From CAYGWP01 sp964353455 (GTDB lineage Bacteria > Planctomycetota > Phycisphaerae > FEN-1346), in contig CAYGWP010000301.1 in NCBI GenBank assembly GCA_964353455.1, forward strand, positions 1-17,305: 17,305 nt of DNA, in the 5' to 3' direction. Both the position numbers and the translations under genes were made by a program. The notes beneath the pieces are model-generated. The model did no database searches. It saw only the letters and a program-made list of their open reading frames with translations, and was not told where the DNA came from. Position 1 is the stretch's first letter. Each line of letters begins with the position of its first letter. Below, piece by piece: positions 7,249 to 14,830 of the stretch.

Positions 7249-10200
7249 GGCCCACCCTCATTTTCGGCGCCGCCGCGCTTGGCGACCTGCTGGAAGTACC
7301 GCTTAATGAGCGACCTGTATTCTTCGGGGCCGGCCTCTTCGGCGGCCTGGAGGATCTGGTTGCGGAGTTCGCCGGGCAGCCGCGCCCAGTCGGAGAGTTT
7401 GATGCCGAGGGCCTCGAGTTTCGCGGCCGTCAGGCTGATGGAGACCGCGCCGATGCCCTTCTTCGGATCGTTCGACGGCGCCGGCTGCATGCCGGGCATG
7501 AGGCCCTGGCCGGGAACCGGCGCAGCGCCCATCGCCTGCGCCTGACCCATGGCCTTGGCTGCTGCGGCGGCCATGGCATCGGCGGCAGCGGCCGCGTCGG
7601 CGGCGGTCTGGCTTTGCGCGGCCTCGCTGGTGGCGCCATAGGCGTCGGCCAGCGGCTGACCCATTGGGCTGGGGGAGGCCGGCGCCTGACCGGCCGCCTG
7701 GGCAAGGCTCTGGCCCATGTTGCTGAGGGCGTCGGCGGCGGCGGCAAGGTGCTGGGCGGCAGACTGCTGCGGCCCTGCGGCGTTCTGCGGCTGATTGGAC
7801 GCCATCGCCTGCTCGGCCTGCTTCTCGGCCTGCTGCGCCTGGCCCAAATCGCCCGTGGCCTGCTGGGCCTGGCTGGCGGCCGGGCTTTGCGGGGCCATTT
7901 CCTGGGCTCGCTTGGCAAGGGCGGAGGTCTCCTGTTTCAGGTCGGTCGTCTGTGCCTGGATGGCCTGCTGCTCGGCCGTGAGGGCCTGCTTCACCTGGCC
8001 GGCAGCGAGGGCCTGCAACTGCTTGGCGACCTCATCTTGGCGTTTGGCGAGGTCGCCGGCCTGCTCGGCGAGTTGTCCGACCTCGCCGGCAGACGGGTGC
8101 CCGCCGCCTGCCTCCTGGCCGCCCCCGGCCTCCTGCCCGCCGCCGGCCTCCTGGCCACCTGCTTCCTGTCCGCCGGCCTTTTCGCCACCGGCCTTTTCGC
8201 CGCCGGCCTTCTCACCGCCGGCCTTCTCTCCGCCGGCCTTTTCGCCGCCGGCCTTTTCGCCACCGGCCTTTTCGCCACCGGCCTTCTCACCGCCGGCCTT
8301 TTCGCCACCGGCCTTCTCACCGCCGGCCTTTTCGCCACCGGCCTTCTCACCACTAGCCTTTTCGCCGCCCGCTTTCTCACCGCCGGCCTTTTCTCCGCCG
8401 GCCTTTTCGCCAGCAGACTTCTCGCCGGCGGCCTGCTTGGCTGATTGCTGGGTGAGGTCTTTGGTGAGTGAGGCCAGTTGCTGGCCGGCCTGGGTGGCAT
8501 CCTTCGCGGCCTCGGGGATGTTGGACGGTATCTCGGCGGCGGCCTCGCCTGCATTCTGCGCGGCCTCCTGGGCGGTCTGGGCGGGCCGCGGGCCGACAGG
8601 GGCTGTGTCCTGGGCGAGTTTGGCGGCCTCCTGGGCGATCTTGGCCTGCTCGGCCTGGAGGCGAGCCATTTGCGATTGAGCCGCCGCCTCGGCCGCGGCC
8701 TGCTGCTGCGCGAGGAGCGCCTCGGTCTTCTGGCGGATGTCGGCCTGCTTCTGTGCGAGTTGGGCCGCCTTCTGCCCCTGCTCGGGCGTCGGTTGCCGGC
8801 CGGCGGGCCGCTGACCCGATGGTTGCTTCTCGGAAGGCTGCTGGCCCGAAGGCTGCTGCCCAGAAGGTTGCTGGCCGGACGGCTGCTTCCCAGAAGGCTG
8901 TTGGCCGCCAGGCTGCTGTCCGGACGGCTGCTTCTCGGTAGGCTGTTGGCCGGCAGGCTGTTGACCCGATGGCTGCTTCTCGGAAGGCTGTTGGCCGGCA
9001 GGCTGTTGACCCGATGGCTGCTTTTCGGAAGGCTGCTGGCCCGAAGGCTGTTGACCCGCTGGTTGCTTTTCGGAAGGCTGCTGGCCCGAAGGCTGTTTGG
9101 TTGCCTCGGCCGCGCGCTGTGCGAGGGTGTTCTCGGCGGCCTTCTGCTGGTCGATGGCCTTGGTGAGGGCGTTGGCGGCGATATTGTCCGCGGCCTTGCT
9201 CATGGTCTTGGCCTGATCGGCGGCGACTTTTTCGCCTGCGGACTCATTGGCCAAGGCCCGCTGCTCGGCGGCCAGCGCCGCCAGGGCATTGGTGGTCTGC
9301 TGCTGGTCCTGGGCGACTTTGGCGGTGTCCTTGGCAAGGTCCTTCTGCTGCTTCTCCAACGCGCGGGCCTGCGCGGCAAGGTCCTTCGCCTTGGCGGCGT
9401 CCTTGGAGAGTTGGGCCTGGAGGGCGGTGGGGTTGTCCTTGACCATGCTGCCGACGTCTCTAGCAACCTCTGCCTCGGACTTGGCCCAGTCGGGGTTGGC
9501 GGCGGCCTGCCGGCCCTGCTCCTCCTCGGCCTTGTCGGCGGCGAGGTCGGCCTGCTTCTCGGCGAGGTCCTGGAGCGACTGGGCCAACTTGGCGGCGTCG
9601 GCCAGTTCCTTCAACTGTTTCAGGAGTTCCAGGACGATGGCGATGGCCCGGTCGATGTGCTGGTCGGTTTCGAGGCCCATCGTGCCGCGCTCCTGCGGGG
9701 TCTCGGAGAGTTTGATCTGGCCGGAGCGGTCGTTGGCGGAATCGACTTCGCCCGAAAGGTCCTGTAGTTTCGGCATCAGGCCGGTGAACGTTCCGTCGGC
9801 CACCTTGGGAATGAGATCGCCGACGGTTCCCTTGGCGATGCCGAGGTGCTCTCTCATGCGGTCCACTCGCTGGGTGAGTTCCTGGTTGAGGGCGGGGGCC
9901 TTGGGGAGCATGTCTCGCAAGGGGGCGGAGTCTTCCTTGGACTTGCGGAGTTCGAAGAGGATTTTTTCGAGAGCCTTGCGGATCATGGCCTCTTCGACCC
10001 CAAGCATCTGCATGGCGTAGGATGCGGCCGACTGGTCGAGTTCAACCGTCACCGTTTCGGAGAAGCCTTCCTGCGGCCCCTTGGAGTCGGCGGGGAGGGT
10101 ATCGACCGCGCGGATGCGGAAGGTGAATTGCCTTGCGCCCTGGAGCGGCAGTTTGGCGAGTTCCAGCGGCGACTCGCCTGCGGCCACGCGCGCGGGCTTG

Positions 10201-11615
10201 CCGCCTGTGGCGGGCTGGACCGGTATGGCGACGCCACGGTGCTTGTGGTTGTCGGTCTCGACGACGAACTCGGCGGCGCGGAGTCCGAAGTCATCGGCCA
10301 GTGCGTAGCCGACCGGCAGGTGGTCTGTGGGCTTGAGGCGGAGTTTGCGGTTCTCGGGCGCAAGGATCTTGGCGGTGGGCGGGGTATCGGGCAGGGCCTC
10401 GATCAGGCGCTCGCCGGTCGAGTTGCTGAAGCCGTACTCGTCGCTGAGGTTCATTGCCCAGCGGCCGCGCATCCGCGGCGCAAGGCGCATCTGGAACCGG
10501 CAGACGGTGGACCCGTCCGGCCCGGCGACGATCTCGACCCGCGTCTGTGCCGGCTGGCCGTTGATCCGGAGGTCGGCCGACTTGACGGGCTTGTTCGTCA
10601 CCGCCGAAACGGTGACCGTTGTGCCGGCGACCGCACGGATGTCGCCGGAACTATCGGTCTCGGTAAACGGGTCGCGGCCGGTGTAGGCCGGGTAATTGTA
10701 GGTGACTTCGAGCCGCCGCACGGCCGGCGGCGGGACGACCGTGACGGTATAGTACCGGGTGAGTGCGTCGCCGGAGTGGACGCGGTACTTGAACGTCTCT
10801 GCCGCTGGTGGGCATGTGATGATGAATCGCCGGTCCTCGTTGTCTGCCGGGGGGAGGTTGCTCATGGATTCGACGGACTCGGAGCCGTCGGGCATGAGTT
10901 TGCGGAAGTCGGCGGCGCCGACCGCGCGGTTCGCCACGGCCACCTCGACCTGGAGCCGCTGGCCTTCGGGCAAGATGGCGTCGCCGGGGGTCACCCTCAA
11001 CTGGTCGGCCGAGATGTTCGGCAGGTTCAGGTACGGCGCGACGGCGCGGGCCAGCAGGCGCAGGGCGTTCGGATAGAGGATGAGGAGCACGACGAAGACG
11101 GCGATGGCGCCTGCGGCGGCCAGGAGGAACGGGCGTGCGGCCTTCAGGGGTACTTCCGCCCGCGGGCGCACGTGGATGGCATCCTGCTTGGCCTCTTCGG
11201 CCAGGGCGGCAATCAGGACCTCCGAGCCGCGGATTTCGGGCATGTCGCGGCTCGTCAGAAGTTCGATGGCCGAACTCATGCGTTCCTGGAGTTCGGGATG
11301 GCGTTCCTCGATGGCGCGGGCGATGCCCGTGAGTGTGATCGTCTTGGCGATCGGAATGATGAGGTACCAGACGGCCGCCACCCCCGTGGCGGCGAAGGCC
11401 GAGAGGGTGAGCGCCCAGCGAGCCCAGTCGGAGAAGAGGATGACGCTGGCGTCGATGGCCATGATGATGAGGAGCGCGCAGGCGGCCGTTGCGATGATGG
11501 CCGAGATGCCCCTGAGCAGGACGACCTCGCGCACGCGGCGAATAAGCCGCCTCAGGGCGCGCGCGATCGGCTCCGGCACAGACGTATTCGTTGCGGCGTT
11601 GGTTAAGTTGCTCAT
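7245..11615 (-). CDS. DUF4175-like membrane protein with long coiled-coil and two repeat arrays
   Basis: 1456 residues. I chose ATG 11615 because it makes an ATGA overlap with the preceding stop; an in-frame ATG at 11645 would add ten residues. Membrane segments lie at about 36-60, 66-90 and 163-181. Residues about 200-530 look like Ig-type beta domains (RVTPGDAILPEGQRLQVEVAV; VTYNYPAYTGRDPFTETDSS). From about 530 the protein is Ala/Gln/Lys/Glu-rich helix, interrupted by a Pro/Gln repeat array (842-941) and a Gly/Glu/Lys array (1062-1147). A C-terminal segment (WARLPGELRNQILQAAEEAG ... YRSLIKRYFQQVAKRG) resembles the conserved tail of planctomycete proteins of this kind. It is probably anchored in the inner membrane with a long extracytoplasmic rod. 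Its place between VWA proteins and the toroid protein suggests a scaffold; function unknown. Confidence 0.75.
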   Translation of the reverse strand: MSNLTNAATNTSVPEPIARALRRLIRRVREVVLLRGISAIIATAACALLIIMAIDASVILFSDWARWALTLSAFAATGVAAVWYLIIPIAKTITLTGIARAIEERHPELQERMSSAIELLTSRDMPEIRGSEVLIAALAEEAKQDAIHVRPRAEVPLKAARPFLLAAAGAIAVFVVLLILYPNALRLLARAVAPYLNLPNISADQLRVTPGDAILPEGQRLQVEVAVANRAVGAADFRKLMPDGSESVESMSNLPPADNEDRRFIITCPPAAETFKYRVHSGDALTRYYTVTVVPPPAVRRLEVTYNYPAYTGRDPFTETDSSGDIRAVAGTTVTVSAVTNKPVKSADLRINGQPAQTRVEIVAGPDGSTVCRFQMRLAPRMRGRWAMNLSDEYGFSNSTGERLIEALPDTPPTAKILAPENRKLRLKPTDHLPVGYALADDFGLRAAEFVVETDNHKHRGVAIPVQPATGGKPARVAAGESPLELAKLPLQGARQFTFRIRAVDTLPADSKGPQEGFSETVTVELDQSAASYAMQMLGVEEAMIRKALEKILFELRKSKEDSAPLRDMLPKAPALNQELTQRVDRMREHLGIAKGTVGDLIPKVADGTFTGLMPKLQDLSGEVDSANDRSGQIKLSETPQERGTMGLETDQHIDRAIAIVLELLKQLKELADAAKLAQSLQDLAEKQADLAADKAEEEQGRQAAANPDWAKSEAEVARDVGSMVKDNPTALQAQLSKDAAKAKDLAAQARALEKQQKDLAKDTAKVAQDQQQTTNALAALAAEQRALANESAGEKVAADQAKTMSKAADNIAANALTKAIDQQKAAENTLAQRAAEATKQPSGQQPSEKQPAGQQPSGQQPSEKQPSGQQPAGQQPSEKQPSGQQPAGQQPTEKQPSGQQPGGQQPSGKQPSGQQPSGQQPSGQQPSEKQPSGQRPAGRQPTPEQGQKAAQLAQKQADIRQKTEALLAQQQAAAEAAAQSQMARLQAEQAKIAQEAAKLAQDTAPVGPRPAQTAQEAAQNAGEAAAEIPSNIPEAAKDATQAGQQLASLTKDLTQQSAKQAAGEKSAGEKAGGEKAGGEKAGGEKASGEKAGGEKAGGEKAGGEKAGGEKAGGEKAGGEKAGGEKAGGEKAGGEKAGGEKAGGEKAGGQEAGGQEAGGGQEAGGGQEAGGGHPSAGEVGQLAEQAGDLAKRQDEVAKQLQALAAGQVKQALTAEQQAIQAQTTDLKQETSALAKRAQEMAPQSPAASQAQQATGDLGQAQQAEKQAEQAMASNQPQNAAGPQQSAAQHLAAAADALSNMGQSLAQAAGQAPASPSPMGQPLADAYGATSEAAQSQTAADAAAAADAMAAAAAKAMGQAQAMGAAPVPGQGLMPGMQPAPSNDPKKGIGAVSISLTAAKLEALGIKLSDWARLPGELRNQILQAAEEAGPEEYRSLIKRYFQQVAKRGGAENEGGP
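7255..7259 (-). promoter_or_regulatory. Shine-Dalgarno site for the toroid protein gene
   Basis: GAGGG on the minus strand lies six bases before ATG 7248, inside the end of the upstream gene. It supports the ATGA start over alternatives. Confidence 0.6.
8176..8430 (-). repeat. Tandem array of 17 units of 15 bp (GGEKA-type)
   Basis: Seventeen consecutive 15-bp units (plus strand GCCTTTTCGCCACCG and variants) encode a GGEKA pentapeptide array, residues about 1062-1147 of the DUF4175-like protein. Units 7-12 alternate two variants, giving a 30-bp higher-order period at 8266-8340. The array grades into GGQEA/GGGQEA units at its C-terminal side (about 8104-8175). Near-identical units indicate recent expansion. 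Confidence 0.92.
8793..9092 (-). repeat. Tandem array of 20 pentapeptide units (PSGQQ/PSEKQ/PAGQQ)
   Basis: Twenty 15-bp units encode PSGQQ, PSEKQ, PAGQQ and close variants, residues about 842-941. A 45-bp higher-order period is clear: 8941-8985 and 8986-9030 differ at one base, and 8896-8940 is a more diverged copy. It is distinct in sequence from the Gly/Glu/Lys array in the same gene. Confidence 0.92.
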
Positions 11616-14600
11616 GCCAGCCCCACTTTCTTTCGCAGGAGCCATTCGCCCGTCGCCAGGAGGACAATGAGAACCAGCATGGGCCAGGAATCCCAGATGA
11701 CGTACTCGTGGTGTTCGATCTCAATCTCCGTGGGCTTGCCGAGGGAAGCGAGGACGCGGTCGGCCCGCGCCGGGTCCGCGACGACGCCGCCCGTCAGTCC
11801 GGCCAGTCGGCCGAGGAGGCCGCGGTCGGGCGCCAGTTCCGCCTGCTCGGCGGGCATCGACGGCTCCACCGTAAACTCGGTGGCCACTTTCTGAACGTTG
11901 TCCTGGATGAGGATCGGCTGGGCGGCCGGCGCATCGAGTTCCACGCGGTACGTGCCGGGCGCCAGCGCCCCCAGATCGACGGAGTACATGCCGGGGGAGT
12001 TCTCGACATACTGCATCCTGCGCCTGAGGACCACTTGGTCGCCGGAGAAGACGCTGACCGCCACGTCTTCGCTGACGACGGGCGTAAAGTCCTTCTTGGC
12101 GATCCTGGCGCGGACGCGGACGGACGCCTGCGGCGCGTACCGGCTGCGGTCGGTGCCGAGTTTCACGGTCTCAGTGCCGGCCGGCAACTTGTTGGCCGTC
12201 GCCCACCGCAGCACCTGGCCCCAGAACCGGTGATGATACGTGTCGCCGACGCGGTATCGCATGCGCCAGGTGTGGTCGAAACTGAGGAACATGACCTGTC
12301 CCATTGCGAGGCTGTGATAGGAGATGAGGGCGTTTTCACGTTCGAAGTCCCGGCGTTGGCGCATGACGGCGTCGCTGACGGGCTCGGCGGGCGGTGCGCC
12401 CGGCGCCGCACGGGCGGGCATGAAACTCGGCAGCGACGGCGGCAGGGCGTACGCCAGCACCGTCGCGCCTTCCTTCGCGTGCAGGATCGGATGCCGCCAG
12501 AAAATCTCCGGGATGGAGTCCCACACTTCCTGGTTCTCCTCGGGCGTCATGCGCTGGCGCATGATGACGCTCTCGCGTCCCTCGGCAGTCAGGGCGATAC
12601 GGTAATCCTTCTCCGGCCCCGTCATGATCGGCTGGTCTTCCTTCTTGAAGACCACGGGCAGCATCTCGGCGACGGGCGCTGTGGCATAGACGTGCGGCAT
12701 GTAGATGGGACCGGCGATGACGATGAGCGTTCCGCCGCGCTCGGTCACGAAGCGCTGGAGGATCCGCTGCGTCTCTTCCGGCAGGGACTTGGGGGCGACG
12801 TCGCCAAGGATGATGACGTCGACCTTCATCCACTCGGCCTCATCCTTCGGCAGGGCATTGGCCTCGACGTCCTCGACCGGGCGCGACGCTGATGCCTCAA
12901 CCCTCGGCGGCACGGGCACGCCTTCGATCTTGTCGGGCTCGAACAGCACGTACTGTAGCCGCACGGTCCGGTCGCGGTTGGCGAAGAGGTTCTTCAGGTA
13001 CCTGAACTCCCACCGTGGGCGGCCCTCGACGATCAGCACGCGGCTCCGGTCGTCCGTCACGCTCACGGTTATCGGGTACTGGTTGTTTGCCGAGAGGACC
13101 TCGCCGTCGAACTTCTGGACGTCCACGCGATAGCGGTGCAGGCCGGCGGCGCTGGGTTCATCGGCCAGTTCCACTCGCGCGCGGTAGGCGTCGGTGGGGA
13201 TGCGGACGGTCTGCGTATCGACGACCTTGTCGCCGTCCATGAGGACGACGCGGGCCTCCTTGCCGGCGAGTCCGTCGAGTTTGACCTGGGCGATGATGAG
13301 GACGCGGTCGCGGGTGGCGATCGTCTCTGGCGCTTCGACCGAGATGATGCCGGCATCGATGGGCGGGTGCTGGCTGCCGAACACGACCGACGAGACGGGC
13401 ACCTGCTGCGCTCCCAGGCGCCGGACGAGCGGCTCGACGTTGCCGGGGGCGTTGTTGCGGCCGTCGGTCAGGAACAGGACGCCCGAGAGTTGCTTGTCGG
13501 CCATCTCGGACATGATCTTCTCGATCGCGCCGGCAAAGTCGGTCTGCTGCTGCTCGGGCGGGAGGGATGCGGCGTCGGCTGCCGGGTTCTCCGGCCCCTT
13601 GTACGATTCCACCCACTGCTTGGGATCGACCTCGGTCGGGGCCGATGCGAAAGTGTAGAGGCGCACGACCCATTTTTTCTGGAGTTCATCGAGAAGGCTC
13701 GGCCCGGCATCGCCCTGCGGGCCTTTCTCGGGCTGTAAGAGCGGCCGGCTGAGGAGGACGTCGCGGGCCAGGGCCACCCGCTTCTCGGCGGCCGTGGCAT
13801 CGACGCGGGCCTTCGCATCCGGCGGCAGCGAGGCATAGACGGCCTCGTCGATGGTTTGGCTCATGGCGGTCGTCTTGGCGGCCGTATCGGCCAGGTCGGC
13901 GGCGGCCCCGCGGACCGTCTGGAGCAGGCGGTCGTATTCGCGGTCGAGGTTCGCCGCGTTGTCGCTTGCCGTCAGGCCTGCGGCCTCGGCGATGCGGTCG
14001 CGGATCGGGCCGGCCAGGCGCTTGCGGAGTTCCTCCAGGGCATCGCGTGTCTTCTGGTCGAGCGAGACCTTGCCCTCGAAAGGCTTGGCGACGGCGGCGG
14101 CAAGTTCCTCGACCTTCTTCCGCGACGCCTCGAGGGCCTTGGAGATGGTCTCGCGGCGGGCGGCGAGTTGCTTGCGGCGCTCATCCGGCTTGGCCGCGGA
14201 GATGGAGGCCAGCCATTCGCTCTGTGCGCCGAGGTCGCCGCGGACCCGGTCGATTTCATCGGCGGTGGCGTCCAGGGCGTACGGCCGTCGGAAACCGTCC
14301 GGCGAGAACCGCTCCGCCAGACGCACACGCTCCGAGACGCCAAGTTGCGTGTCGGGCACGTACATCGACGCCGACGTATCAACGAGGACGGCCACGTATC
14401 GCTGGATGGTCTTGTCAAGGTCCCACGGCCGCACCGGCTGCGCCAGCATGGTTACCACGAGGGCAACGAGCGCGACTCTAAGTGCGGCCAGTGCGAGGCC
14501 GATGCCGCGAGAAACCGTCTGGCGTTCCACGGAGTAGAGGCCGAGAACGGTCTCGACGGCCGCAGCGCCCAGAAGCGCAATCGGCCAGATGGACCAGTTC

Positions 14601-14830
14601 GTCGCCAGCGCCAGCCCCCGCTGGCAGACCTGGGCGACGGCCAGCATCGCCAGGAATCCGATGATGACCCGACTCGTAAACGCAAGCGCTCGCATCGGCA
14701 GCGCCCGGATTCGGGCCTTCAGCCGGTGTGCGATGACCCAGGCGGCGATGGCCGCAGCCGCCATGAGATACACGACCACCGTCGGCACCGACGGCGGCAG
14801 GACGTAATGTGGTTCGATTGCCAGCATCAT
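11612..14830 (-). CDS. Large VWA-domain membrane protein with glutamine-amidotransferase-like domain
   Basis: 1072 residues from ATG 14830, chosen because it overlaps the preceding stop (ATGA) and opens directly into membrane helices; a second ATG follows at once at 14827. Four hydrophobic segments lie at about 15-35, 54-74, 81-99 and 108-130. The VWA domain then starts: DTSAS at 151-155 is the MIDAS DxSxS, and LTDG at 454-457 supplies the later aspartate. Between them, about 200 residues of charged helix (about 230-420) form an unusually long insert. Residues about 667-715 (VDVIILGDVAPKSLPEETQR) look like a class-I glutamine-amidotransferase-like fold. A last membrane helix is at about 1042-1064. 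It resembles Bat-type VWA proteins, which bind metal and act in envelope protein complexes. The partner is unknown. Confidence 0.82.
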   Translation of the reverse strand: MMLAIEPHYVLPPSVPTVVVYLMAAAAIAAWVIAHRLKARIRALPMRALAFTSRVIIGFLAMLAVAQVCQRGLALATNWSIWPIALLGAAAVETVLGLYSVERQTVSRGIGLALAALRVALVALVVTMLAQPVRPWDLDKTIQRYVAVLVDTSASMYVPDTQLGVSERVRLAERFSPDGFRRPYALDATADEIDRVRGDLGAQSEWLASISAAKPDERRKQLAARRETISKALEASRKKVEELAAAVAKPFEGKVSLDQKTRDALEELRKRLAGPIRDRIAEAAGLTASDNAANLDREYDRLLQTVRGAAADLADTAAKTTAMSQTIDEAVYASLPPDAKARVDATAAEKRVALARDVLLSRPLLQPEKGPQGDAGPSLLDELQKKWVVRLYTFASAPTEVDPKQWVESYKGPENPAADAASLPPEQQQTDFAGAIEKIMSEMADKQLSGVLFLTDGRNNAPGNVEPLVRRLGAQQVPVSSVVFGSQHPPIDAGIISVEAPETIATRDRVLIIAQVKLDGLAGKEARVVLMDGDKVVDTQTVRIPTDAYRARVELADEPSAAGLHRYRVDVQKFDGEVLSANNQYPITVSVTDDRSRVLIVEGRPRWEFRYLKNLFANRDRTVRLQYVLFEPDKIEGVPVPPRVEASASRPVEDVEANALPKDEAEWMKVDVIILGDVAPKSLPEETQRILQRFVTERGGTLIVIAGPIYMPHVYATAPVAEMLPVVFKKEDQPIMTGPEKDYRIALTAEGRESVIMRQRMTPEENQEVWDSIPEIFWRHPILHAKEGATVLAYALPPSLPSFMPARAAPGAPPAEPVSDAVMRQRRDFERENALISYHSLAMGQVMFLSFDHTWRMRYRVGDTYHHRFWGQVLRWATANKLPAGTETVKLGTDRSRYAPQASVRVRARIAKKDFTPVVSEDVAVSVFSGDQVVLRRRMQYVENSPGMYSVDLGALAPGTYRVELDAPAAQPILIQDNVQKVATEFTVEPSMPAEQAELAPDRGLLGRLAGLTGGVVADPARADRVLASLGKPTEIEIEHHEYVIWDSWPMLVLIVLLATGEWLLRKKVGLA

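Noticed and set aside
8176..9092. CRISPR array
   Set aside because: The repeats are contiguous 15-bp units without spacers and stay in one reading frame of a coding sequence.
7614..9767. Long open frames on the plus strand opposite the repeat-rich gene (276 and 429 codons)
   Set aside because: They are antisense to the DUF4175-like gene, consist of its repeat arrays read backwards (Leu/Ala/Gly or Arg/Leu runs), and reflect high GC with few stop codons. No family signature is seen.
9846..11606. 586-codon plus-strand frame opposite the same gene
   Set aside because: Composition is that of a GC-rich antisense shadow (Gly/Asp/Arg/Val), with no recognisable domain or start site, while the minus strand has membrane helices and a consistent operon fit.
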